DNA from: Corythucha ciliata
Taxonomy: Eukaryota; Arthropoda; Insecta; Hemiptera; Tingidae
DNA: 64,000 bases
Direction: 5' to 3'
Assembly (NCBI GenBank): GCA_038030265.1
Contig: CM075941.1
Coordinates: 44,888,164 to 44,952,163, forward strand
Shown here: in pieces, positions 1-11,510 of the stretch
Position numbering within the stretch: position 1 is the stretch's first letter
Layout: the number at the start of each line of letters is the position of its first letter
Notes under the pieces: model-generated
Seen by the model: only the letters and a program-made list of their open reading frames with translations
Databases searched by the model: none
What the model was told of the DNA's origin: nothing
Program-made: the position numbers and the translations under genes

Positions 1-510
1 CACCCACCCCTGTTATAAATAAATCATCCTCTTTTCACCGCCATCCCACTCACCACTACCGCCCTTACTATCACACAAGTCCTGTAACGCGGCGACGGGC
101 TACGAATCGGTAATAGGCCCTGGCGTGGAAATCCTTACGAGTTAGACGTTGCCTAATATATTTCCCCTCGTAACTTTTTTTCTCCCTCCCTCTCTCTCAT
201 TCTCTCTCTCTCTTTCCCTTTAAACCCACCTCTCACTGCCTTTCTCAATCCCTGGAATTTAAAGCCCAATTAGCATAAGCTGAAAAGCGTGCCCCGCCCG
301 CCACCTGTGTTTTTGAGGGGTTGTTCCTTTTTCCACGAATTTTATAATACATTTTAGATGATGCGTCTTAATCGCGCCTTTTGAAACAAACAAAAAAAAA
401 ATTAAAATACTCGAATATTCGCTGGAGTGGTGTTTACGGCAAGTTGAAGAATTATTTTAACAAAAAAAAATATAACTTGCCGCTCGCTTAGGAAAGCGGT
501 GGCGGGACAC
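1..510. other. non-coding stretch without recognised features
   Basis: No convincing gene is visible. There is a CT-rich microsatellite-like patch around 178-225 and short A runs around 390 and 462. Just before 511 the reading frame that leads into the candidate coding exon is open, so an acceptor or 5' UTR could lie here, but none can be fixed. Confidence 0.5.
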
Positions 511-576
511 ATGGTTCAACCGGGACCCAGATTGGATAACACCATGGAGGAATCCTTGGAGACCCTCATTAGAAAG
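511..576 (+). CDS. candidate first coding exon of the PLEKHH-like gene
   Basis: From the ATG at 511 an open frame of 22 codons runs to an AAG|GTAAAT donor at 576. A second in-frame ATG lies at 544. The end of the peptide (MEESLETLIRK) resembles the short LE-x-L-x-(K/R) stretch just before the coiled coil of vertebrate PLEKHH proteins, and the phase 0 donor fits the phase 0 acceptor at 32618. A further exon carrying the family's FR-QA-KIRELL segment would be expected between these two, and I could not find it. The link to the downstream gene, across about 32 kb, is inference. Confidence 0.35.
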
Positions 577-784
577 GTAAATTCCGCATGCCCCCCCCCC
601 CATCATCAAATCATCATCATTACCTTTTTTTCAGTGTTGGTTGTGTGCGTTTTGTTTGTATAGAGTGTGTAACCGTATAGTAGATACACGTATCGATATA
701 CATACGTGATATACGTCATCAATATCGCAAGCAAGCTTCCAGGATAAAACAAATGATATACGTGAAAACAAAAAAAAAAAAGAA
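577..784. other. non-coding, low complexity
   Basis: Contains a C10 run at 591-600 and an ATC-rich patch at 601-620. No gene is seen. If the exon at 511-576 is real, this is the start of its intron. Confidence 0.4.
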
Positions 785-2060
785 CACAATTTCGAAATTT
801 TGGCTTTTTCAAATTGCAGTTTTGCCGGGAGATTTTACTCTTCCACGAACAAACGTTTCAAACATGGCAACTTTAGAAACAAAATTCCACTATTTTTAGT
901 TATTTCGCACACAAATTTTGCAGGTTTTCTCGCTCTCAAATCCCAAATCACGTGGGGTTTGCTCATTAAACAACCGATTTTTACGAATTTTCGCTGTTTC
1001 AGAACCCAATTTGGTGGACTTTGCTCATTTAAATCCCGATTTTGGGGAATATCGCTTGAAGAAAAACAAAATTTCGTGGATTTAGGTGAAATAAATTTCG
1101 CGGGTTCGGTTAATTCAACAATCAAAATTGTTAATAAATAATAATAATAGTAATAATAATAATAATAATGACAGAAAAACGAAATTATTGATTTCGGCAT
1201 TTTCAATCAAAAATTTTCCTGTCGATTTTTCATAACAAATGTTTCAACATTCAATGTTTCAAATTTGGAACCTTCAAAAAGAAATGTCACGGATTTCTGT
1301 TACTTAGAACCCCAATCTCGATGTTTTTCACGCGTTCACACAAAAAAAACGTGGTTTTAGATCTTACTGAAAATAATTTTCGCAGGTTTGGCCAATTCAG
1401 AAAATGAATTTGGTTCTTTAGAAATCGAAATTTCCGAACTTGGCTCATTCCAAACCTAAATTTCGTCAATTTTGGTCTTATAATTCCCCAATTTTGATTA
1501 TTTATTTTATTTCAAAACCTAATTTTGTGAATTTGGCTTATTTCAACCACAGTTTTCACAGATGTTGCTTATTTTACCAGTCAAATTTCGTGGGTTTGGC
1601 TCCTTCTGGAGTCCACAGTGATCAATTCGGAAGGCTAACATAGAAAAAACAAATTTCGGGATGTTGGCAGCTTGAACCAAAATTTGACCGAGGATTTTCG
1701 CTCTCTCAATTACCAATATCGCCGATTTTGCTCCTTCAACCCCAATTTCACGAGTTTTTTCAATTTCAAACCCTATTTTTGCTTACTTATTTTTATTAAA
1801 AAAAAAAACAAAAAAAACCCAAACAAATGTTATCTTTTTTGCAACAATTTGCTCTTTCAAAAAGCCAATTTATGGATTTGGCTCGATCAAACGCAAAATT
1901 TTGCGATTTTGGCTCTCACAGACCCATGTTTTCCGGGCTTTTACTCTTTCAAAACCTTTAGTTCGCGGATTTAGCTCATTCAAAGTCTACAATTTCATAG
2001 TTTTGGCTCTTTCAAACCCCAGTTTCGTGGTTTTTATTATTTCAAAACCGAATTTCCTAC
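785..2060 (+). repeat. minisatellite array, family B (~30 bp monomer)
   Basis: Degenerate tandem copies of a unit near TTTCGTGGATTTGGCTC followed by TTTCAAAACCCAA, roughly 30 bp per copy. The phrases gctctttcaaa, ggctcattcaaa and aatttcgtgg recur throughout. Open frames of 60-123 codons here are by-products of the TA-poor periodic sequence and are not genes. The same family recurs at 15610-16330 and 26900-28220 (+), and in the opposite orientation at 22590-23200, 25650-26110 and 54650-55040. Confidence 0.8.
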
Positions 2061-2229
2061 CTGAAACACTCAAGTGGTCGTGTGGGCGGACCTCTTGTAA
2101 CATCAAACTGATCAACGATTAGTCTCGTCGTTATTGTTTTTGGGTGTCCTACTTTCCGTCGAAATAATCCTACTAATGTCCTACTTTTCATACCAGGCGT
2201 ACTCGGAAACCGCGTTGACGTCTGGTCAC

Positions 2230-3790
2230 CCTTACAATTCCCCAACTTTGGCTAATTCGCAGTTATTCTAGATGTATAGGCTGCGAATTATTAAACAGTT
2301 TTCTCAGTTTTCGGTGTGAATTAGCGCATTTTCACAATTAGAGCCGCGAATTAGCGATTTTTCTTAATTGTGTCGTCGATTGACCGTTTTATTCTTCTCA
2401 ATTATAGCCACGAATTAGCACTTTCCTCAAATTCAACCTATAATTAGCGGATTTTTATTTTAGCCGCGATTTACCGCTTTTTCTCTCATATTGGCCGCGA
2501 TTCAGCGTTCATTGTCAGTTTTACCCATGAATTAGCGATTTATCTCAATTTTACCCACGAATTAGCATTTTCTCCCAATTTTAGGTGCGAACCATCGATT
2601 AAAAAAAAAATTCTGTGGTTTACTGTTTTTTTCTCGATTTTAGCCCAAAATTAAGGTTTTTCCCCAATTCTGCAGTGAAATCAGCGATTTTCCAAATTTT
2701 GGCCACGAATCAGCGTTATTTTCAATTTTAGCCGCGAATTATTGTTTTTCTCAATTTCAGCCGAGAATCAGCGCTTTTTCCCAACTTTGGCTACGAATTA
2801 GCAGTTATTCTAAATGTATAGGCTGCGAATTAATAAACATTTTTCTCAGTTTTCGGTGTGAATCAGCGTATTTTCACAATTGCTGCCACGAATTTGCGAT
2901 TTTTCTTAATTTTGTCGTCGATTGACCGTTTTTTCCCCCTCAGTTTCAGCCGCGAATCGGCGTTTTTCTCAAATTCAACCTATAATTAGCGAATTTTTAC
3001 AATTTTAGTCGCGATTTACCGCATTTTCTCCAATTTCGGCGGCATTATTTGCGGAATTAGCGTCATTGTCAGTTTTAGCCATGAATCAGCAATTTATCTC
3101 AATTTTACCCCCGAGTCAGCGATTTTTCGTACTTTTTCCGCTATTTGCCGTTTTTTTCTCAATTTCAGCTACGAATTAGCGTTTTCTGCGTTTTTCCCAA
3201 ATTCAGTCGATAATTAGCTTTTTTTTTTATAATTTTGTCCGCGATGTACCGTTTTTTCTCAATTGCAGCCTCGAATTGGCGATTTTTCTAAATTTTGTCC
3301 GTGATTGGCCGTTTTTTCTTCAATTTTAGCAGCGAATTATTGTTTTTCTCAATTTTAGCCGAGAATTAGCGCTTTTTCCCAACATTGGCCCTCGAATCCG
3401 CAGTTATTCTAGATGTATAGACTGCGAAGTAATAAACGTTTTTCTCAGTTTTGGGCGTGAATTAGCGCATTTTCATTTTCGGGGCATTTTTGTAGCCCCG
3501 AATTAGCGATTTTCATTAATTTTGTACGTGATTGACCGCTTTTTTTCAAATTCAGTTGATAAATAGGGATTATATATATATAATATCATCCGCGATTTAC
3601 TGCTTTTGCTCAATTTTGGTTGCGAGTTAGCGTCATCATCAGTTTTGTCATGAATTAGCAATTTATCTCTATTTTAGCCGCGAATTAGCTTCTTCTTCCA
3701 ATTTTAGCCGCGAATCAGAGATTTGTTATAATTTTTCCACGATTTACCGCTATTCCTCAATTTCAGCCAAGAGAAGCGGCGGATTTACGG
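2230..3790 (+). repeat. minisatellite array, family A (~30 bp monomer) with higher-order period
   Basis: Dozens of degenerate monomers built on AATTTTAGCCGCGAATTAGC followed by G-N-TTTTTCTC. A distinctive variant block (agttattctagatgtatagg, then ctgcgaa, an ATTA/AATAAAC stretch and ttttctcagtttt) occurs at about 2261, 2803 and 3402. Each time it is followed by the same order of variant monomers (gtgaattagcgcatttt, then cgattgaccgtttt, then attcaacctataattagcg). This gives a higher-order repeat of about 540-600 bp in three copies, made of about 18-20 monomers each. Confidence 0.85.
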
Positions 3791-3939
3791 GGTGGGTTTT
3801 GGGGTTTGAACTCCCCCCCCCCCCTAAACATATGAAGTCTCAACGGTCAACACTGAAGATGGAGTTTCAAAAAGGAACACGTCGGAAATGATAGGAAAGA
3901 GGAGTTTCATCAAGCTTGGGGTGATCCCGGCACTCGGGA

Positions 3940-4860
3940 GTGGCCGGACTTGTCCAAAGAGCAGGTCGGCGGTCACAAAAAAAGGTCCCGAAATTTGCAA
4001 TTTCTCCGAAATCAAGACCCTAAATTTGCAATAACGCGGATATTCAGCCAGAAATACTTCCAATTTCGTGATTATTCGTCAGACATTATGCACTCTTCGC
4101 TACCGGTTAGCCTGCGTTTCTCGTCCGCCACAAGATAGGCCCCGAAACTGGCAATTTGTGTTGCTCCAAGACCCGAAACAGGCAATTTGCGTTGCTTTAA
4201 GACCCTAAACTGACAATTTAGCTGAAATTAGGAATCGCGCGGATATTCAGCCAGGAAACTTCCAATCTCACAAGAGTTTGTCAGGCATTGCGCTGATGAA
4301 GCTGCTAGCCACCAGAATTTTTCCCCTCCTCCCCACCAAAAAAAGTCCCAAAATTATCAATTTTGCTAAAATTAGGAAGCTAGCTGCTTAAAAAACCGTA
4401 AAATTTCCAATTTCGTGGATATTTACCTAGAAAATGTTGCGACATTGTTGCTTTTCGTCAGTGATCTAATTCGGTTCCACGGTCACTTTCAAATTCGCGA
4501 AATGAAAGACCAGGAACTGGGCAATTTCTCTAAATACTAGCAATACCGCGGATTTTTAGATCCGAAACTTGCAATTCCGCAGTTTTTAGCTCCGATAGAC
4601 GAAATTTCGTGGCGATAATATTTGCCAGGATTTGAGCGCAGTCCGCGCCCGGCATTCACGACCACTACCACAAAAAAAAAACCCGAAAAACTCTCAAATT
4701 CGCGAAATTAAGACGTGAAAGTGCAATATCGTGATTTGCTGACAGGACGCTCCCAATTTGGCTGATGTTTGCCTCAAAAGTGTTGCAATTTTGAGAGTTT
4801 TGTCAGGGTTCCACGATCACTAAAAAAAAAAAAAAAACAAAACGAATCTTGTACAATTTT
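3940..4860 (+). repeat. minisatellite array, family C
   Basis: Degenerate units around GAAACTTGCAATTTCGTGG followed by ATATTTAGCC and AGAAA, with interspersed gcgaaatta-agacc phrases. Related stretches lie at 5280-5740, 23520-23840 and 49700-50030. No coding potential beyond short periodic frames. Confidence 0.65.
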
Positions 4861-4877
4861 GCAGATATTCAGTTCCA

Positions 4878-4978
4878 GGGCCCTATTGCACAATGTTTTA
4901 TTAGCTAATAATATAGCTAATATTAGCTAATAAAACAGCTGTAATATTAGCTAATAAAACATTGTGCAATAGGGCCCA
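4878..4978. mobile_element. palindromic MITE, GGGCCCTATTGCAC termini
   Basis: The termini are near-perfect inverted repeats of about 33 bp: GGGCCCTATTGCACAATG continuing TTTTATTAGCTAAT at the left, and its reverse complement ending at 4978. The centre repeats attagctaata several times, so almost the whole 101 bp can fold back on itself. It interrupts the family C/A arrays. The target duplication is not clear (flanks cca and aga), so the superfamily is not assigned. Confidence 0.8.
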
Positions 4979-4984
4979 GATGGT

Positions 4985-6085
4985 GTAATTATGCGACTAC
5001 ATAATTCTCTCAATTTTAGCTGCGAATGAGCGATTTTTTTCCCACGAATTAGAGTTTTTCTCTATGTTAGCCCAGAAGCGATTTTGCGAGAAATGATGAG
5101 CACTAATTCGTAGCAATGAGTGAAAAAATCGCTAATTTGCGGGTAAAGTTGTGAAAAGTGCTAATGTGCTGTTCTTCTGTTGGGTCGAATTCTCTGCTGA
5201 AATTAAGAAAATACGCTAATTCAACGCTGAAAGTGAAAAAATCACCAATTTGCTGCTAACATTTTTAAAATCACTAATTCGCTGAAACTTGCAATTTCTC
5301 TGAAATTATTACTAGAAATTGGAACGCTGTCCATCGTGGCTAGCTCGGGGCAGATTTAGTACCGAAACTTGCAATTTCCCCGAAATTAAAGTTCCAGAAC
5401 TTGAAATTTTTGCTGAAATGAAGACCCGAAACTTCCAATTTCGTGGGCAATGCGTCTGAAAGCTATGGTCTGTGTTCGGGGCATGCTAGCCTTGGTTCCC
5501 TGCAGGCGATTTTGCTTTAAGTAACACCCTAAACTTGTAATTTCGCGAAGATGAAGACTTTGGGCACTGTCATGGCCGGCTGGCTAGCCCCGCGGGTACC
5601 ACGGCACTCCGAAAGATTCGTGAAACCCATAAAATTTCGCGGAAAAACTTGGACCAGAAATCAGAAATTTTTAGCCCAGAAAGATGTCATTTCATGGCTG
5701 TATTTTGTCAGAATTTGGATGTTACGGCTTGGACCGCAGAATGGTGCAGAAAAACGCTAACTCGCGCGGCTACAATTAAGTACAAAATGCCAATTAGCGA
5801 CTCTCTGATGAAAGAAATCTTCTTGCTCAAAATTGGGGAAACGCGCTAATTAAATGGCCGAGAGTGAAAAAAGTCGCTAATTTGCGGCAAATACTGAATA
5901 TGAGAAAAATCACAAATTCGTGGGTAAAATTGAGAATTGGCTAAAATAGAGAAAACGCTAATTCATGACCAGTAGTGAAAAAAAACACTAATTTGCAGCT
6001 AAAATTGAGAAAAAGTCCAAGTACGCAGTTAAAATTGAAAAAAGCGCTAATTCACGGGTGAAATTTCGCTAATTCACCGGGGCGG
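4985..6085 (-). repeat. minisatellite array, family A in reverse orientation, mixed with family C
   Basis: Units read GCTAATTCGCGGCTAAAATT followed by GAGAAAAAC, the reverse complement of the array at 2230-3790. The block 5280-5740 is family C instead. Together with the + array upstream this forms a head-to-head pair. Confidence 0.75.
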
Positions 6086-6164
6086 TCTGCCTCGCCCCTA
6101 TCTCGGTACGCTACTACATGGCCGATTTTTGTGTAAATGGACAACGCAGGTTACAAAAATTAAA

Positions 6165-6312
6165 CCAGGGGCGTTGTAAATAGAAAAGTGAAACACATGT
6201 GAGATGAGATGAGATTGAACTTTGAGAGGTAAAATTTATAAACACATGGCTGTGAAATTCATTCTCATCTCGTCTCACACGTGTTTCACTTTTCTATTAC
6301 AACCCCCCCAGG
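6165..6312. mobile_element. foldback MITE with ~45 bp terminal inverted repeats
   Basis: The left arm (about 6169-6214, containing TAGAAAAGTGAAACACATGT then GAGATGAGATGAGA) matches the reverse complement of the right arm (about 6265-6312, containing TCTCATCTCGTCTCACACGT then GTTTCACTTTTCTA). There are a few mismatches and a one-base gap. The outer ends are G/C-rich (CAGGGGCGTTG at left, CAACCCCCCCAG at right), reminiscent of hAT termini. I could not define a target duplication. Confidence 0.75.
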
Positions 6313-8927
6313 CCTCATCCACTACCTCCAAAAGTGGTTCTCGCGACTCGCGTTCAAGTGTCGAAAATTGAAAGAACTTATATGTAGGGATTTTTCCATC
6401 CTTTTAGTGAGAATTTAAAAGTTTCAGGCCCTTCCCCCCCCCCACCATCACACTGATTCTACCCATCACCCCTCGCCCGTTACTTCGGAAAGCGCGTATT
6501 CAACAAGTTACAACGAGACACTCCGTATAACTTTTTCTTCAAACTTCCAAATTTTCTTATAACCACTGTTCAGCGAGCCCCCTCCCACACTGTGTGGCAG
6601 GTTTGGTTCGAAATCGTTTCAATTTATTGTACAGCAGTCCTATCTTTCCTGTCAGATCGGAAAAAGTATACCCCCACCCCCGCCCACACACCCAATATAA
6701 ATAACTTTTTCCTGGTTTATATATAAAAAAAAAAAAAGGAAAAAGCAAATCGTTCCAACGGTTGGCCAGACCCCTTACCATCCAATCGAACGAGCAAGGG
6801 TTTGGGTGTTGAAAACTCGTGGTGTTGTTGTCGAGTGGGAAGGGGCGAGTGTTTTGAAGGAAAGCCTGTCAGAAACAGTGACAGTTTATCGGCTACCTGT
6901 CTCCTCGTTTTCCTCTTTATGCCTTTCACAGCCATTCGGGCGCACACTTCTCCATCGGAAAACCTCTTGAAGCAAATTCTAAGGTGTTGCAGATTTTTTT
7001 TTTTAGAACGTTTATTCCTGACAAGAGTCCAGCCCAGTCCCATTTTCGCTTGGTTCAAGAAAAATGGCTAAATAAATGAACGCGCAACAAAGTTCTGCCT
7101 GTACAATTTCTATACTGCAGAATGAAATTGAATCAGCTCATAGCCGGACAAGATCCCCCCCACCCCGGCTTGTCATCCTAATTTTTCCCCCAACTCAGCG
7201 CCTCTTTTCAAGTGAAATTCAAATCAAACAATTACGTGAAAAGAGGGGATTATGCAAATGGAAAAAAACGTTTTTTTCATTTAGTTCCAGCATCCCTCCA
7301 ACCCCTCGACTTGAAAACCTCGGAACTAATCTACAGACTCCTCTCCCCTTCTTTTCAAGATTTTTTCCTTTTCCCATTTTTATTTATTTAATTCTACGGA
7401 GAACTGTCTAAAAAAAAAAAAAAACGAAATAGCGACTTTTTCCCGCTTTTCGCAAAGCGAGAAAAAAAAAGACATAAAAACTCTCCCTCTGAGCCTCAAC
7501 CCTTCGTCGTCCCACGCGACTCACAGAAAACAAAGCCTAATCCATTCCCCCCGGGTGGAGGGAGGATGTGCCCCAGAGAAAAAACTTTGGACTCCGCAAA
7601 GTTTTGCCAACCCCAAAACGATTAACTTTAACAATTTTTCATTCTTCTCAAATAAGTAATACGGAGGAAACAGAGAATAATTACGAAACAATTCCCCTAT
7701 ACCCCTAAGCCCATTCACACCCCCCCTTCGGAAAATTCGAAGAATTTAATATTGTTAAAAAGACTCTTATTTCGCAGAAAAAAAACTCACCGAGCACAAC
7801 AAGTGAGACGAGCTAAAGGAAATGGTCGTTTATCACAACGACACGAAGAAGTCGGCGATGAGCTAATGGCACCGTCGTCGTGGTGTTGGCGATGGGGCGC
7901 GGGGAGTTGAATAATGTCTATATTTAGGCGGCGGAATATTAATGAATCCTACACTACCACTCTGCCGCTCTTTCTCCTCGCGGAGCGCCGCCGTATAAAA
8001 AGAAGAAACGTCTCCGTTTCGTTAAATAAAGAAAAAAGTGATTTCTGTTGGTATGTTATCAGAGCGATGGGTGATGAGTGCAGCAGGTTTTTTCTGTGGT
8101 TTCAAATTTAAAATTCATCAATCTAAATACACGATCGATTCCTATAATTATAAGCGAGCTAAAGAAATCTACTCGAAAGGTAACGTTTGTTAGTCGACAA
8201 AGAGGCTAAGTGAATGAATATTTAATTCCCTGCTGATTGCGATGAATATTTTAAAGCGACCTCCGTGAAAAGTAAAGGGAAAATTTGATAAGGAACCCGT
8301 AGTAAAGGAAAAGGGTTTTAAGACTCGAGAGGATCGGGGGGGGGGGAGTTGTGAGAGAACGGGACAATGTTTCAGAGAAGAGAAAAGCGTGAAATTTACC
8401 TCCTTTCCTCACCTTCTTTTCCTTCGTCATCTGCAGGACGGAGGCATTACAGGAAATTGATATGCCTACACTCTTTTCGATTAAAGAGACTCAAAAAAAA
8501 AAGAAAAAGTTTACACATGCAATAACTGGAAGACGGGAAAATAAACCTTAGAGGAGGAAGTGGGGATGGGTGGGGGTCAAAAGGCTTTTGTTATAGGACA
8601 TTTTACTATCGATGCTGGCCCCCTCACGCTGGTGCTTTATATTTATAGTCTAGAAGAAAGTAGGTAAGCTATTTCCTTGTAATCTTGTCTGATATTACTC
8701 ATACTACAAATGTTTAACGCGCCCATTCTTCAGTACACGGAGCGCGATGGATAATTTTTAATTTACACTGTACTTTCTATGACCCCGTGTCCAAAAACCC
8801 AGAGAGACGCGGCACCGTCCAAAACCACCGGCGTTAGTCAAAACCGCCGAGAGCTTTTAAGCGGGTGATTTGAAGTACAATTTTTTCCGGTCCCGGCAAA
8901 AAAGACTAAATAAAAGGGGTCGAAGTA
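6313..8927. other. long non-repetitive, gene-free stretch
   Basis: No supported gene in 2.6 kb. Open frames here are short and bounded by homopolymers (C9 near 6435, A13 near 6728, A14 near 7411, G11 near 8336). None shows a recognisable domain or good splice boundaries. The stretch is less periodic than its surroundings and could hold regulatory sequence of the downstream gene, but nothing specific is visible. Confidence 0.4.
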
Positions 8928-8983
8928 TTGAGGGGGAGTTGCACATGTGTTTCCTCGACCCCCCTCCAATCTTACCTCGCCTA

Positions 8984-9247
8984 CTCCGCATTACGGAAAT
9001 TACCGCCGTATTTCTGCACCATCCTGGACTTCAAGGGCTCATTTAAATCTTCAGGAAATTCCGCACAACCGTACGATCTTCCTTTTTCATATTTCATCCT
9101 TAAAATAACTGTGAAACGCACACACTTTCGACGACTTATTTAGGAAAGCAAGATCGTACGGTTGTGCGGAATTTCCTGAAGATTTAAATGAGCCCTTGAA
9201 CTCCACGATTGGTGCAGAAATACGGCGGTAATTTCCGTAACGTGGAG
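8984..9247. mobile_element. nested foldback MITE inside the left TIR
   Basis: Arms 8991-9080 and 9151-9240 are about 90 bp each and inverted, nearly identical (ttacggaaattaccgccgta to aaccgtacgatctt), around a 70-bp spacer. It splits the left TIR of the surrounding element between CGCCTA and CCCAACTAG. The right TIR of the same element (near 11451-11463) has these joined as CGCCTACCCCAACTAG in reverse complement, which is the empty site. A TA target duplication is plausible but the right copy is eroded. Confidence 0.85.
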
Positions 9248-9492
9248 TCCCAACTAGCACAATTGGTCGCATTTAGGTTCATTTGCGACATGCGACCTAT
9301 TCTGTAATACTTCCGACGTCGGATTCTGGTAGTTTGGGTGGCTTAACTACATCTTGCCGCCTTCGACGTTGCCATATCGTCTGAACGACGGACTGTCGTT
9401 GTATTACAAATTTCCGACGTAAATTAGACATCAGAAAAGTATAACAGTAGTATAACAGTTAGTAGTTTGTGTCCGCCAGCAAGTCACGCGCG

Positions 9493-9823
9493 ATGAAGCG
9501 GTTCAAGTCTTCCTCGTCGTACTACCGACGACTGAAGAAAATACTCGAAGAGAGATGATTCTGGAAATAGTCGTGCTGAAAGTTTGATCGAAGATGTAGG
9601 ATCTGAAGTTGTGAATAATTCCAGTTTAGTCGATATTTCTCCATCAATGCAATCAATCAACTGCGATCAACAGCCCTCAGCAGTACTCTCATGCTCCAGT
9701 AACCATGGCGATGCTGATGGCGATGCAGATGCCGATGCCGCCCGTGACACAGCCGATTTGCAATCGTCGACGCCCGCTCGAAGTCAGATATATCTTTGGC
9801 CTTCACGATACCATCGTATGTGA
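9493..9823 (+). pseudogene. broken ORF inside the TIR transposon, product unknown
   Basis: An ATG at 9493 opens a short basic, Ser/Tyr-rich peptide (MKRFKSSSSYYRRLKKILEE). After a frame change in a GAGAGA stretch near 9550 it continues as an acidic, Ser-rich frame to about 9823, with an Asp/Ala repeat (GDADGDADADAA). A basic Ser/Arg start followed by an acidic linker is common at the N-terminus of transposon-encoded proteins, but no catalytic domain follows. Treat as the remnant of an element-encoded protein. Confidence 0.35.
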
Positions 9824-10049
9824 GCCAAGTCTTTGCAGGTCCACTATTCGAGTCTTTTTGAAGAAGTCTAACGTCGTGCTGGTTACTGGCCATTTCAATT
9901 TGTTGCCTGTAACCCATTTACAGGGTATGAAACACAGCACCGGCACTCCAAAGTCAATGCAATCACTACACCGACTCTTTCTTATCTCTCACTCACCGGT
10001 GGCTTTGGCGCCAAAACTATTATTTGTTTTCCTACTTCATCCGACCAGT

Positions 10050-10275
10050 TGTCGTGTTTCGTACAGACTTTTATAACTCACATACAAACTTGGTCTACTT
10101 CTCGACCTCTTGTCGAGAGTTGTACAGAATTGTGTTCCAAATCATAACCTGTGGTCGTGAATATTACAACTTCGTTACAAATAACTTGAGGTCGTATCAT
10201 ATACACAGTTATTAACCAAATGCAACTCATGGTCGGGAGTATTATGTTTTTCGTACAAATATCCGACAACGCCAT
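10050..10275. repeat. internal GTCG-spaced repeats of the TIR transposon
   Basis: A loose repeat in which GGTCG or CGACC recurs about every 40-45 bp, followed by a TTACAA/GTACAA word. Further GTCG/CGAC clusters lie at 9310-9420 and 11280-11440. Such spaced short motifs can be transposase-binding sites, but this is only suggested by the spacing. Confidence 0.35.
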
Positions 10276-10407
10276 TTTAAAGGATTTTCTATTTAGTCAT
10301 TTTTTTGGCAAATGACTCATTTGGACGTAATTATGATTTTCAAGTATCAAATTCTGCTTTAAATAGTAATCTATCACAAAACAGGTAGGTACTTGACTAA
10401 CCAGCGC

Positions 10408-10700
10408 AAGAAACTATATTTTCTTTCCTACATGATGAGAAAACTCAATTTTGCTGCCTCCATACGGAGAGGAAAGAAGGACTTTTCCGGGCTAGCCTGA
10501 CAAAGTCTTTGTCGGGCTAGCCCGGCAAAGTTTTCTCGGGCTAGCCGTGGAAAGTATGCATTTTCTTCAAAAATCCGCTTGGGGCGCTACTTTGTCTTGC
10601 GACTTTGTCAGGCTAGCCCGGAAAAGTCCCTCTTTCCCCTCCCTACGAAAGGCAGCAAAATCGAGTTTTCCTATCATTCCGGAAAGAAAATAGTATGTGC
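10408..10700. mobile_element. second nested foldback element, CGGGCTAGCC-rich
   Basis: Arms of about 100 bp at 10408-10508 and 10600-10700 are inverted copies (tattttctttcc, ttttgctgcc, acttttccgggctagcctga, caaagtc). Between them the palindrome-like word GGGCTAGCC occurs three more times. The element lies inside the 8932-11506 transposon. Confidence 0.75.
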
Positions 10701-10824
10701 ACCTTGCCGGGAGTGTGTTTTGCCGGTCCTCGACGATTCGCCCAGCCTCGCCTACGGCTCGGCTGGGCAACTTGTCTCGGCCCGGCAAACACACACTTTC
10801 CCGCCTAGGTACACAATATACTAT
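10692..10824. repeat. adjacent inverted repeat
   Basis: AGTATGTGCACC...GTGTGTTTTGCCGG at about 10692-10728 is inverted at about 10782-10824 (CCGGCAAACACACACTTTCC...ACAATATACT). It abuts the preceding foldback and encloses a GC-rich hairpin (cgcctacggctcggc). It may be part of the same composite element. Confidence 0.55.
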
Positions 10825-11510
10825 TTCAAGCACATTTAAATTTCTCACCACTCATAAATTTGATTAATGAATTAATCTCACGTGTTGTTTCATGGGGGAA
10901 CTCATTTCTAAGAGTTAAAATAAAATATCAGTCGATGAAATGATACTCGTTTGTGTTTTTGACGGAAAAGAATTGGACTGATAGCCCCAGATATAACGTC
11001 GTGTATTTGGAATAAAGAAGGTCGTCTATGAGCATCATGTTGAGAGGCATCCCGCTCTTCGAGTGGCTTTCGTTGACCGCACACCAACAGTGTAATTATT
11101 TATAACACTTTGTGACTTGTAGTAGAAATATTGAACATCATACTGTAGTCAAGGCGACATTTGGTCTGGGAGCTATAATCTTGTGTAATATCAGTTAGAT
11201 TTTGAACAGAAAATCGTAGAAGTGTTGTAATACAGAAATCTGTTGTACAAATATACTACAGCATCTTGTAGTATGACTGTATTACGGATATAGCAACTTC
11301 GTGCAACCAGTAGTCGCTGGGTGACGTCGTCACGACTCAAATGTATACCACCGCTTTGGTCGTATTTTGGTAGTGGCGAAGTCGATGTGAAGTCGCCTGA
11401 TGACATCGGGTCATGTTTCCCGACGTCGAGACGACTAAATTGTGCTAGTTGGGGTAGGCGGGGTATGATTGGAGGGGGGTCGAGGAAACACATGTACAAC
11501 TCCCCCTTAA

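Larger units (their letters stand above)
8932..11506. mobile_element. 2.6-kb DNA transposon with ~68 bp TIRs and TTAA-like flanks
   Basis: The left end (GGGGGAGTTG then ACATGTGTTTCCTCGACCCC, continuing to 8983 and resuming at 9248-9264) matches the reverse complement of 11439-11506 with only a few mismatches. The flanks are TTGA at 8928-8931 and TTAA at 11507-11510, consistent with a TTAA target duplication with one change. TTAA duplication and a purine-rich 5' end would fit Kolobok-like elements; piggyBac is the alternative. The interior carries a broken coding remnant (9493-9823), GTCG/CGAC-rich subterminal regions and nested foldbacks. No transposase catalytic core can be recognised, so it is probably a non-autonomous or decayed copy. 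Confidence 0.7.
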
